The translations under genes were made by a program, and so were the position numbers. Below the pieces are notes generated by a model. The model was not told the origin of the DNA and ran no database searches. It saw nothing but the letters and a program-made list of their open reading frames with translations. A stretch of 64,000 nucleotides of DNA from NCBI GenBank assembly GCA_902574035.1, contig CACGMC010000002.1, positions 62,001-126,000 of the forward strand, given 5' to 3'. The stretch is from an uncultured Pelagibacteraceae bacterium. Lineage in GTDB: Bacteria > Pseudomonadota > Alphaproteobacteria > Pelagibacterales > Pelagibacteraceae. Shown one piece after another: positions 17,743-25,238 of this stretch (within the stretch, counting starts at the first letter, position 1; the number at the start of each line of letters is the position of its first letter).

Positions 17743-18747
17743 ATGTGGCGAAGCTTTTTTACAGATAAAAAATGGTTATTATGGTCGTGGGGTGGATTTG
17801 CTTTCATAATTCTATCTTTATTAGCTCAAACATATATAGATGTTAAAATAAACGAGTGGTATAAAGGCTTTTACGACCTCCTGCAAAAAGCACCAGAACG
17901 TGAATTGTCAGAATTTTATGACGGTATTTATTTATTTATGAAATTAGCTATTCCCTATGTCATTATTTATACAATAACCAATTATTTTACTAGACTTTGG
18001 GCTTTTAGATGGAGAGAAGCAATGACATTCTCTTATATGCCGTATTGGAGAGCTGTAGACGCAAAAGTTGAAGGAGCTTCTCAAAGAATACAGGAAGATG
18101 CTATGAATTTTGCTAAAATTGTTGAGAGTCTAGGCTTGCAAATTGTTAGAGCTATAATGCTTTTAATTGCTTTTATACCTATTTTATGGGGTCTGTCTTC
18201 AAATGTAGTAATACCATTTTTTAAAGATATAACTGGATCTCTAGTATGGGTTTCTTTAACCGCTAGTTTAGGCGGTTTAGTTATAAGTTGGTTAGTAGGA
18301 ATAAAGCTTCCTGGTCTAGAATATAATAATCAAAAAGTAGAAGCCGCATTCAGAAAAGAACTTGTTTATGGTGAAGATGATAGAAAAAACTATGTTCAAG
18401 CGCCAACAATATTTCAATTATTTACAGGAATAAAATTTAATTATCATAGATTATTTTTACATTATGGTTATTTTGATCTTTGGATTATTATGTACAACCA
18501 AACAATGATAATAGTACCTTATCTTTTAATGGGTCCTGGATTGTTTACTGGCGCAATGACATTAGGAGTTTTAATTCAAACGTCTTCGGCTTTTAGGGAA
18601 GTTCAAAGTAGTTTTTCTTTATTTCTGCAAAATTGGACAAGAATTACAGAATTAAGATCTATATATAAACGTCTTAATGAATTTGAGTCTGCAATCAACT
18701 TTGGAAATAAGTTGAGAAAACCCCGAAAATCTGATGTAAGAGCGTAA
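17743..18747 (+). CDS. SbmA/BacA-like peptide transporter
   Basis: Inner-membrane protein of 334 aa with about six hydrophobic segments and the conserved RLWAFRWREAM and EGASQRIQEDAMNFAKIVE motifs of the SbmA/BacA family. These are proton-driven importers of peptides and related compounds that resemble the membrane domain of ABC exporters but have no ATPase domain; none is seen here or beside it. It starts 2 bases after the NDUFS4-like stop and shares one base with the next gene. Confidence 0.85.
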   Translation: MWRSFFTDKKWLLWSWGGFAFIILSLLAQTYIDVKINEWYKGFYDLLQKAPERELSEFYDGIYLFMKLAIPYVIIYTITNYFTRLWAFRWREAMTFSYMPYWRAVDAKVEGASQRIQEDAMNFAKIVESLGLQIVRAIMLLIAFIPILWGLSSNVVIPFFKDITGSLVWVSLTASLGGLVISWLVGIKLPGLEYNNQKVEAAFRKELVYGEDDRKNYVQAPTIFQLFTGIKFNYHRLFLHYGYFDLWIIMYNQTMIIVPYLLMGPGLFTGAMTLGVLIQTSSAFREVQSSFSLFLQNWTRITELRSIYKRLNEFESAINFGNKLRKPRKSDVRA

Positions 18748-19646
18748 TGGAGCTCTATCTAAAGTTAATTGATGTTCTTTTTCCCGTCTTTTTTGTAATA
18801 GGAGTGGGTTATTATTTAGGCAAAAAAGATCGAAAATTCGATACTACTTTTATAACTAATTTTGCGGGTAACATAGGTACACCCGCTATGATTTTTTATA
18901 CAATTACCACAACAGGTGTCACGCTAGATATTTTTATTGAATACTTTATTTATGCTGTAATAATTATTTGCGGTTTTGCAGTTGTAGGTGTGTTATTTTT
19001 ATTATTTCTTAAAAAAGATGCTATTACTGAATTACCCCCTTTGATATTGCCGAATACGGGAAACATGGGAGTTCCTATATGTCTTTTTGCTTATGGTACT
19101 GAAGGATTAGGTGTTGCCTCAGCCATTGCCTCAGTTATTATTTTATTTCACTTTACTATTGGAGTTTTGCTGGCAAAGAAAAGTTTTTCTTTGGATATAC
19201 TTATTAAAAATGTTCCTATCTATGCAATTATTTTATCAGTAATTTTTTTATATTTTGAATGGGAAGTCCCTGGTTATATTGAGAACACTACCTTCTTATT
19301 AACCTACACAACAATATTTTTAGTTTTAATGTCCTTGGGTATCGCATTAACTAGACTAAAGGTTGTTTCCTGGTCTCATGCTTCTATACTTGGAGGCGTT
19401 AGAGTGATTATAGGGCCTATTATAGGATATGCTCTGATAAGAATACTAAATTTAGATGGTTTTGCAGCTGGTGTACTACTTATTCAATCAGCTATGCCAA
19501 GTGCAGTTTTAACTTATTTAGTTGGATCCATGTATTCAAAAAAGAGGGCAGTAGATAACGTAGCAAGTGTTATAGTTACTTCGACTTTAATGTCTTTTAT
19601 TTCTGCTCCTATTATTGTTTATATAAGTCTACGTTTTTTTCAATAA
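18747..19646 (+). CDS. AEC-family transporter (auxin efflux carrier/malate permease type)
   Basis: A 299-aa integral membrane protein with about ten hydrophobic helices and the AEC-type segments LPNTGNMGVPICLFAYG and QSAMPSAVLTYL. Family members carry organic acids such as malate; the substrate here is unknown. Its ATG overlaps the preceding TAA by one base. It is the last gene of the plus-strand run that begins with tRNA-Pro and is followed by an unusually long non-coding stretch. Confidence 0.85.
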   Translation: MELYLKLIDVLFPVFFVIGVGYYLGKKDRKFDTTFITNFAGNIGTPAMIFYTITTTGVTLDIFIEYFIYAVIIICGFAVVGVLFLLFLKKDAITELPPLILPNTGNMGVPICLFAYGTEGLGVASAIASVIILFHFTIGVLLAKKSFSLDILIKNVPIYAIILSVIFLYFEWEVPGYIENTTFLLTYTTIFLVLMSLGIALTRLKVVSWSHASILGGVRVIIGPIIGYALIRILNLDGFAAGVLLIQSAMPSAVLTYLVGSMYSKKRAVDNVASVIVTSTLMSFISAPIIVYISLRFFQ

Positions 19647-20028
19647 ATACAGTGGGTTAAAGAAAATTATTAAAGTAAAATATTAATATATAAGTAAATA
19701 ATACTTACCTTAATGTAATAATATTAAAAAAAAACATTGGTATTATTGAAATATTTACACGATATTTGAGGAAGAAAAAAATTATATTAAGTGAAAACCA
19801 TCAAATCAGACCTTAAAAATACCCCTCAAACCAATGATTTTTAAGTCTTCTAGAAGTAGCAAATAGTGCGAATTCTAGAGCAATGCATAAAGGGAATATA
19901 GCGTTTAAAAGGCCATAGATAGCATTTTTTTTGCGATTTTATATTCTATGGTACAACTGAGCCGCGAGTAAGCAAAAAAAGCAACCAAAGATTGAGAATT
20001 ATGCTAAAACGCCCGTCAAACAATAATT
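19647..20028. other. 382-base non-coding stretch between convergent genes
   Basis: No reading frame of convincing length or start was found on either strand. It contains an A/T-rich hairpin (19809-19847), a repeated 11-mer and a slightly more GC-containing part from about 19855 to 20030. In a genome where most spacers are under 20 bases this is exceptional. It could hold a terminator region, an uncharacterised small RNA or the scar of an insertion; the sequence does not decide. Confidence 0.6.
19809..19847. repeat. A/T-rich hairpin, possible bidirectional terminator
   Basis: Arms CTTAAAAAT (19812-19820) and ATTTTTAAG (19837-19845) pair perfectly around a 16-base loop; one bulged C extends the stem by GA/TC. 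It lies between convergent genes but 165 bases after the AEC stop, and it has no GC clamp, so terminator function is uncertain. Confidence 0.35.
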
Positions 20029-20035
20029 CTAGAGC
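19871..20035 (+). repeat. Direct repeat of an 11-mer flanking part of the non-coding region
   Basis: AATTCTAGAGC occurs at 19871-19881 and again at 20025-20035, the second copy covering the end of the ogt gene. The spacing is 154 bases. Such a pair could be a recombination or attachment remnant near the integrase at 20939, or chance. Confidence 0.3.
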
Positions 20036-20304
20036 GTTATACCCTCCTTTTTTAGCAGTTTTCTCTTAGTTTTAATACCACCTTTACCTGAATATCCTCC
20101 TAGTGAACCGTCTGACTTTATCACCCTATGACAAGGTATTTTGGGTGCATAAGGGTTTTTACCTACTGCATTACCCACTGCACGAGCTGAGTAGGGGCTT
20201 TTAATGGCTACAGCTACCTCTTTATAGGTTTTGACCTTGCCTTTTGGTATTTTTAGCAAATACTTCCAAACTTTAATCTGAAAATCAGTGCCTTTCAGCT
20301 TCAT
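20029..20304 (-). CDS. Single-domain O6-alkylguanine-DNA alkyltransferase (Ogt/MGMT C-terminal domain)
   Basis: The winged-helix DNA-binding half of methylguanine methyltransferases: TDFQIKVWKYLLKIPKG, YKEVA, AVGNAVGKNPY, and the active-site PCHRVI with the acceptor cysteine intact, then GGYSGG-like GGYSGKGG. The N-terminal ribonuclease-H-like domain is missing. Having Cys rather than Trp, it is not an Atl-type decoy. ATG 20304 gives 91 aa; an in-frame TTG at 20346 would give 105 but overlaps the upstream gene by 62 bases. It is third in a minus-strand cassette. Confidence 0.8.
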   Translation of the reverse strand: MKLKGTDFQIKVWKYLLKIPKGKVKTYKEVAVAIKSPYSARAVGNAVGKNPYAPKIPCHRVIKSDGSLGGYSGKGGIKTKRKLLKKEGITL

Positions 20305-20686
20305 TTTGATATTTTGAACTTGTTTTGCTAGAGTGGTGGGGACCAACCAGCATAATAGTCCACGCAGGCTTATTATCCTTCAGTTTAAGGCTATGTTTAT
20401 CCGTGTTTCTTCTGAAACCAATGTATCCAGGACCTCTCCAAAAAGTACCTTTATTCGTAGTTTCCCAATAACCACCTTTTAAAATGATTGTTATATAAGA
20501 CCAGTAATGGTCGTGTAAATCGCCTCTGTCTTGCTTAAGTATCTTATGGACTAAAATATTAAATGGAAACCATTTAGGCCTTTTTCTAAATAGCACATAA
20601 TACCTTATCATAAATGGCTCTGCTTTATCGTAATCTGGCCAGCTTGGCCCTCTATCTAAAATAACTCTTTTCCTGTTCTTAAACAT
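20285..20686 (-). CDS. Cupin-like protein of a phage-associated family
   Basis: A 133-aa protein with a cupin-like core: LHDHYWSYITIILKGGYWE (about residues 57-75), then WRGPGYIGFRR and KPAWTIMLVGP. I recognise the pattern LHDH-W-x-LIL-GGY from small proteins common in phages and marine bacteria, function unknown; the His residues could bind a metal. It begins 3 bases after the 54-aa membrane peptide stop and overlaps ogt, so the three are probably one transcript. Confidence 0.65.
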   Translation of the reverse strand: MFKNRKRVILDRGPSWPDYDKAEPFMIRYYVLFRKRPKWFPFNILVHKILKQDRGDLHDHYWSYITIILKGGYWETTNKGTFWRGPGYIGFRRNTDKHSLKLKDNKPAWTIMLVGPHHSSKTSSKYQNEAERH

Positions 20687-20689
20687 GAT

Positions 20690-20854
20690 TTAATCAAATA
20701 ATAACGCTATAATTAATAGAATTCCCACAATTAGAATAGCTACACCTGTTGTTAAAGTTAAATTTCTACTTTTGTCTTTTAGTTTTTCCCAACGATACAT
20801 TAAAAAAAATGCTACGATCGGAACTGATAAACCTAAAATTATATATTTAAGCAT
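20690..20854 (-). CDS. Small two-helix membrane peptide (54 aa)
   Basis: Read directly from the minus strand: ATG at 20854, stop TAA at 20692-20690. The peptide starts MLKYIILGLSVPIVAFFLMY, has a charged link RWEKLKDKSRN, then a second hydrophobic helix ending LLIIALLFD. Two transmembrane segments joined by a basic hairpin are predicted. No family is recognised. Its stop lies 3 bases before the cupin-like gene's ATG, which supports translation as an operon leader gene. Toxin, holin-like or accessory roles are all only possibilities. Confidence 0.6.
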   Translation of the reverse strand: MLKYIILGLSVPIVAFFLMYRWEKLKDKSRNLTLTTGVAILIVGILLIIALLFD

Positions 20855-20876
20855 AAAATTATTTTATCTTATTTGC

Positions 20877-20939
20877 TTGACTTCTAAAATGAGTTATTAT
20901 ATTACTAATGATAATTAATTGTTATCGATAGTAATGATA
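20877..20939 (+). promoter_or_regulatory. Putative promoter and operator of the recombinase gene
   Basis: TTGACT at 20877-20882 is followed by TATTAC (20900-20905, spacer 17) or TATATT (20898-20903, spacer 15). Downstream lie an inverted repeat GATAA-N7-TTATC (20910-20926) and a direct repeat TAATGATA (20906-20913 and 20932-20939) around the start codon, resembling binding sites of a self-acting regulator or of the recombinase. Confidence 0.4.
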
Positions 20940-21892
20940 TGAATAAACTGACAACTGACATAAAAGCTTTACATGAGGAAACTTTGAATAACCTTAAAAC
21001 TTCAAAAGCTAATAATACTTTAAGAGCTTATAGATCTGATTTTAGAGACTTTGCGGGTTTCTGCGCTAAACATAGCTTTAAATCAATGCCCTCTGATCCA
21101 AAAATCGTATCTTTATACCTGACTTACTTATCAAAAAAATCAAAAATTAGCACTTTAAGACGTAGATTAGTGTCGATAGGCGTTGTTCATAAATTAAAAG
21201 GTCATTATTTAGATACCAAGCATCCAGTAATCATTGAAAATTTAATGGGCATAAAAAGAGTAAAAGGGAGCAAACAAATAGGTAAAAAACCTATATTAAT
21301 CAACCATTTAAAACAAATAATTAATGTAATAAATGATCAAAATATTGATGAAATTGTAAAACTCAGAAATAAGACATTGATATTAATTGGATTTGGAGGT
21401 GGTTTTAGACGAACTGAGTTAATATCTATCGACCACGAAGATCTTGAATTTGTAAATGAAGGTGTAAAAATAACACTGAAAAGGTCTAAAACAGATCAAT
21501 TTGGAGAAGGGATGATGAAAGGTCTTCCCTACTTTTCAAAAGAAATTTATTGTCCAGTTACAAATCTTAAGAATTGGTTAAAAATCTCAAAAATTAAAAC
21601 TGGACCCATTTTTAGAAGATTTGTTAAAGGTTCTGCTTTGACAGATCACAGATTAACAGATCAAACAGTAGTATTATTAATTAAAGAATATTTAAGATTA
21701 GCTGGTATTGAAAATCATAATTTTTCAGGACATAGTTTGAGATCTGGTTTTGCTACTGTGGCAGCAGAGTCAGGTGCAGATGAAAGAAGCATAATGGCTA
21801 TGACAGGTCATAAAACATCTCAAATGGTAAGAAGATATATTAAAGAAGCAAATATTTTTAAAAACAATGCACTTAATAAAGTGAAAATATGA
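20939..21892 (+). CDS. Tyrosine recombinase/phage-type integrase
   Basis: A 317-aa site-specific recombinase. The N-terminal ~110 residues look like a core-binding SAM-like domain; the catalytic domain has Arg157 (GFRRTEL), Lys184 in the beta-hairpin, His265-x2-Arg268 (GHSLR), His291 (TGHK) and nucleophile Tyr300 (RRYI), a complete set. It differs from XerC/XerD by context: it stands alone next to accessory genes, with its own promoter-like region. The FkbM gene overlaps its stop by 4 bases, which is unusual for a mobile integrase and suggests long residence. Confidence 0.85.
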   Translation: MNKLTTDIKALHEETLNNLKTSKANNTLRAYRSDFRDFAGFCAKHSFKSMPSDPKIVSLYLTYLSKKSKISTLRRRLVSIGVVHKLKGHYLDTKHPVIIENLMGIKRVKGSKQIGKKPILINHLKQIINVINDQNIDEIVKLRNKTLILIGFGGGFRRTELISIDHEDLEFVNEGVKITLKRSKTDQFGEGMMKGLPYFSKEIYCPVTNLKNWLKISKIKTGPIFRRFVKGSALTDHRLTDQTVVLLIKEYLRLAGIENHNFSGHSLRSGFATVAAESGADERSIMAMTGHKTSQMVRRYIKEANIFKNNALNKVKI

Positions 21893-22638
21893 AAAAAGAT
21901 ATAGAGTTTTTTATAAAAAAATTATTATTTTCTGAAAGCTATCTGCTAAAAAAAAGATTAAATAGAGCAATAAAAAAGGGTTACGAAAAAGAGCTTAAAA
22001 TAATCGATAAATTTGCTGATAAATCTAAAGATGCATTGGATATTGGTGTTTATAGAGGAGTGTATTCTTATAAATTATCTAAAAATTTTAAAAATATTCA
22101 CTCTTTTGAGCCTAACCCCCTTCTCTTTCCTTATCTAAATAAAAACTTAAAAAAAATTATAAAAAATATAAAGCTATATAATTTTGCATTATCAGATAGT
22201 AATGGTGAAGCTAAATTAAAGTTACCCCTAAGATCAAAATCAATATTTAAGGATAATATAGAGGAGCTATTTCAATTAGGAGCAGCAACTATGCATCCAA
22301 ACAACAATATAAGTAAATATAAAAAAATACCAATACAAACCCGAAAACTAGATGATATTTCAATAAGTAACAAAGTTGGATTTATAAAAATTGATGTGGA
22401 AGGCCATGAAAAAAATGTAATAAAGGGTGGAAAAACTTTAATAAATAAAGATAGACCTGTAATGCTTATTGAAATAGAAGAAAGGCATACGAATAAACCC
22501 ATTAAGGAAACAATAAATTTCATAAGTGAGATGAATTATGAATGTTTCTATCTTTTAGAGAGTAAATTAATTAACATTAAAAACCTAGATGATAAATCAA
22601 TAGGAAACAATTTTATTTTCTTACCTAAAAATAAATGA
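21889..22638 (+). CDS. FkbM-family methyltransferase
   Basis: S-adenosylmethionine-dependent methyltransferase of 249 aa. DIGVYRGVYSYKL (motif I), HSFEPNP and FIKIDVEGHEKNVIKGG are the family signatures, followed by RPVMLIEIEERH. FkbM enzymes O-methylate sugars or secondary metabolites. Next to glycosyltransferases, a surface-sugar substrate is likely. It ends convergently with the next gene, overlapping it by 18 bases. Confidence 0.85.
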   Translation: MKKDIEFFIKKLLFSESYLLKKRLNRAIKKGYEKELKIIDKFADKSKDALDIGVYRGVYSYKLSKNFKNIHSFEPNPLLFPYLNKNLKKIIKNIKLYNFALSDSNGEAKLKLPLRSKSIFKDNIEELFQLGAATMHPNNNISKYKKIPIQTRKLDDISISNKVGFIKIDVEGHEKNVIKGGKTLINKDRPVMLIEIEERHTNKPIKETINFISEMNYECFYLLESKLINIKNLDDKSIGNNFIFLPKNK

Positions 22639-23307
22639 AAGCATTTTTTTAATGTAATCTAAATATTTTTTATTTACATTAGGGTGGTAATATTTTTTAC
22701 TTTCACCTTTAAAAATAAATACAATATTTTGATAAAAATGCACTGATTTAATTAAACCATCATAACGATTTTTCTTAAAAAAAGGTTTATCAAAATTTTC
22801 ATAATTGATTGAATCTGATAAACTTTTAAAAAAATTCATAGATGAATTTTTTTTTATTAAATTTATTCTACTGCCACCATATCTAGGTATATAAGAAGTT
22901 TGTAAATCCTCCACAACATAAATACCAGTTTGACTTAAATGATCAAATAAATGATTAAATGAATTTATTATGTGTTTTGAAACGTGCGATCCATCGTCAA
23001 TTATAATATCAAATTTACCATACTTTTTTGCTATTTTGTTTAATAAGTTTTTATCATTTTGATCGCCCTCAAAAATTTCAACATTTTGGATAATAAAGTC
23101 CTTTTTTTCAATATCTAACCCACAAATATTAGCATTGATAAAATATTCTCTCCACAATCTTAAACTATCTCCTTTATCTACACCAATTTCTAAAATATTT
23201 AATTTTTTATCTCTTAAGACATTAAAATATTTTGCATAAATGTCCAAGAAACCATAATCATTTTTATTTGTCGGATATTTTAAACCTATTTCTTTTAAAC
23301 TTAACAT
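22621..23307 (-). CDS. Class I SAM-dependent methyltransferase (macrocin O-methyltransferase-like)
   Basis: A 228-aa Rossmann-type methyltransferase. ILEIGVDKGDSLRLW is motif I, GLDIEKKD motif II, and DIIIDDGSHVSKHII and YVVEDLQTSYIPRYGG match the macrocin/mycinamicin sugar O-methyltransferase family, whose Asp residues bind Mg2+. The likely role is methylation of a glycan sugar made by the adjacent transferases. It begins one base after the GT11 gene ends, in the same minus-strand run. Confidence 0.8.
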   Translation of the reverse strand: MLSLKEIGLKYPTNKNDYGFLDIYAKYFNVLRDKKLNILEIGVDKGDSLRLWREYFINANICGLDIEKKDFIIQNVEIFEGDQNDKNLLNKIAKKYGKFDIIIDDGSHVSKHIINSFNHLFDHLSQTGIYVVEDLQTSYIPRYGGSRINLIKKNSSMNFFKSLSDSINYENFDKPFFKKNRYDGLIKSVHFYQNIVFIFKGESKKYYHPNVNKKYLDYIKKMLSFIFR

Positions 23308-23308
23308 T

Positions 23309-24244
23309 TTAAATTTCTTTCCATTTTAAAGGCCAATAATCTTTGTTTTTTATAGCTAAATTTGTAAAATGTTTATTATTCGGTCTTAAAATTATTCCAT
23401 CACTATTATTTGATAACCAACAACCCCACCAATTAAAAGCAGATGGAATCACAGCAAAATGTTTACAATTTGTCATTAAAAAAAGGTCACAATGCATTCT
23501 CTCTATATCGTCTTTTAATTGATCGTTGTTTATAAATACTACATTATTAATATTAAATTTATTATTTAAATCTTTTATATTATTTGACCATAAATAAAAG
23601 ACTGGATTATTTAATTTACTTTTAAAATATGAAATAGCCTTTTGGATATAAAGAATTTGATCGGATACAAATTTTTTCGACTTTTGAAGATCAACCTCAC
23701 TTATTTTGCCATATTTTTCTGAAAATCTATTTTGCCTGATACACAAAGAAACAGACTCTGTATTTCTTATTTTTGATAAATATTCGTTATTTAAGAAATT
23801 ATTATATTGTTTCGGTACATATTGTTTTTTTATTTCATCACTAAAATCTACGAAATATTTTTCAGATTCAAAATATCCTTCCATATAAACGGTATTAGCA
23901 TAGTCTTTATTAAGAAGATTTTCATCATAAAAGGTTATTTTATTGGAGTCCTTTTTTTCTAATAAAAAATTTTTATTAAATTTGAAAGTATCAATTTTTT
24001 TTAAAAGTTTTCTCTTAAAATATCCTGAAAATCCATTAAAAATATATTTTACGTCTACGGGTTTCCCGCTTAGTTGAAATCTATCCAAACTAAATTTGTA
24101 AATATTTTTATAGGATTTATAAGATGAAATTTTATCGTAATAAAAATTTCTGTTCATTTTTTTAGATGCTGCAAAACCAGCAGCATACATAAACATTTGA
24201 TTTCCTAAATTATTAGAAAGTCTTATAACTAATTTTTCTTCCAT
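23309..24244 (-). CDS. Alpha-1,2-fucosyltransferase-family glycosyltransferase (GT11)
   Basis: A 311-aa protein with the GT11 N-terminal signature RLSNNLGNQMFMYAAGFA and the C-terminal pattern FAVIPSAFNWWGCWLS. GT11 enzymes move fucose or a similar deoxysugar from a GDP-sugar. The usual HxRRxDY motif reads CIRQNRF here, so the donor-binding arginine pair is altered; activity or donor may differ. It overlaps the upstream GT9-like gene by 32 bases. Confidence 0.75.
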   Translation of the reverse strand: MEEKLVIRLSNNLGNQMFMYAAGFAASKKMNRNFYYDKISSYKSYKNIYKFSLDRFQLSGKPVDVKYIFNGFSGYFKRKLLKKIDTFKFNKNFLLEKKDSNKITFYDENLLNKDYANTVYMEGYFESEKYFVDFSDEIKKQYVPKQYNNFLNNEYLSKIRNTESVSLCIRQNRFSEKYGKISEVDLQKSKKFVSDQILYIQKAISYFKSKLNNPVFYLWSNNIKDLNNKFNINNVVFINNDQLKDDIERMHCDLFLMTNCKHFAVIPSAFNWWGCWLSNNSDGIILRPNNKHFTNLAIKNKDYWPLKWKEI

Positions 24245-25238
24245 TTGAAATTAAGTGTTTTATTTTTTTTAAAGATTTTTTTATACTTGTTTTTGGTATT
24301 AAAAATTCATAACCTTTTAATTTAGGTTTGAATTCATGAAAAGCATTTTTATATCGATAAAAATCATCTTTATTTTTAATATTACAATTAAAAAGATCTA
24401 ATACTTTAGTATTTTGAATAGCGCCAATAGAGGTTATCATCCCATGAAATGCTATTACTAGGTCGGCGTTTCCTATTATGTTAAAAAAAAACTCACCTTT
24501 CACATTTGGAAAATAAAATACTTTATTAGTATTATTATCAATATATTTTTGTTTAATTAATTTATTAGTTTCATAATCATTAATATCGTTTGTTATAACA
24601 ATATTTTTATTAAAATCTTTGAGCTCATCAACTAATATAAAAAAATCATTTAAATTCCAATTTAATTTTTTGAATTTAAATTTATTATAATGTACTAAAA
24701 AATAATCTTTTACATTAAAATTAGGTATAATTTTTTTATTTAATGTTGCCATATTATAATTTGAATTGTTTTTTTTAAGCACTAAGTCTAAATGTAGTTC
24801 ATGTATAGATTTTCTAATATTTTTAGACTCTCTATCATTAATTACATACCTGTACAAAAACTTTCTTAGAAAGATAGGTGGTCTCAGGTAGTTTTTCTTT
24901 TTAACACAAATTCCATAAAATTTAATTTTTTTAGGTTTAAAAAAAAGTGGTAATAAGAATAAAAAAGAGCTTGGTTTAAAAATAAAAGCCTTTGAAATAT
25001 TTGTGGTTAAAAAAAAATTAAATATCTTTATTTTATCTTTGAAAATAATTTTTTCAGTAATTGTGTGGATCTTTACGTTTTCGTAGTTAAATAAAAATTT
25101 CATTTCAACATTATAATGTGAAAGAAAAATATTAATCTTTTTATTTGGATATTTAGATACTATCTCTTTTATTGAGTTTACACTGTGAATTAAATCACCA
25201 GTTTTTTCATTTTTAAAAATGACAATCTGCTCATCCAT
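24213..25238 (-). CDS. GT9 heptosyltransferase-like glycosyltransferase
   Basis: A 341-aa GT-B fold protein of the ADP-heptose:LPS heptosyltransferase family by overall pattern: IVIFKNEKTGDLIHSVNSI at the N-terminus and the C-terminal nucleotide-sugar region NADLVIAFHGMITSIGAIQN followed by KVLDLFN. The family transfers heptose or related sugars to lipid A core. Sequence is divergent and the exact substrate is not predictable. It overlaps both neighbours (8 bases upstream, 32 downstream). Confidence 0.65.
   Translation of the reverse strand: MDEQIVIFKNEKTGDLIHSVNSIKEIVSKYPNKKINIFLSHYNVEMKFLFNYENVKIHTITEKIIFKDKIKIFNFFLTTNISKAFIFKPSSFLFLLPLFFKPKKIKFYGICVKKKNYLRPPIFLRKFLYRYVINDRESKNIRKSIHELHLDLVLKKNNSNYNMATLNKKIIPNFNVKDYFLVHYNKFKFKKLNWNLNDFFILVDELKDFNKNIVITNDINDYETNKLIKQKYIDNNTNKVFYFPNVKGEFFFNIIGNADLVIAFHGMITSIGAIQNTKVLDLFNCNIKNKDDFYRYKNAFHEFKPKLKGYEFLIPKTSIKKSLKKIKHLISNGRKISYKTF

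Noticed and set aside
19911-19950. CCATAGA/TCTATGG inverted repeat in the long non-coding segment
   Set aside because: A 7-base stem with a loop of over 20 bases in AT-rich DNA is likely by chance.
20305-20346. TTG start giving a 105-aa Ogt
   Set aside because: The added residues lie inside the cupin-like gene and match nothing in the family; ATG 20304 precedes the conserved TDFQIKVW segment. Not fully excluded.
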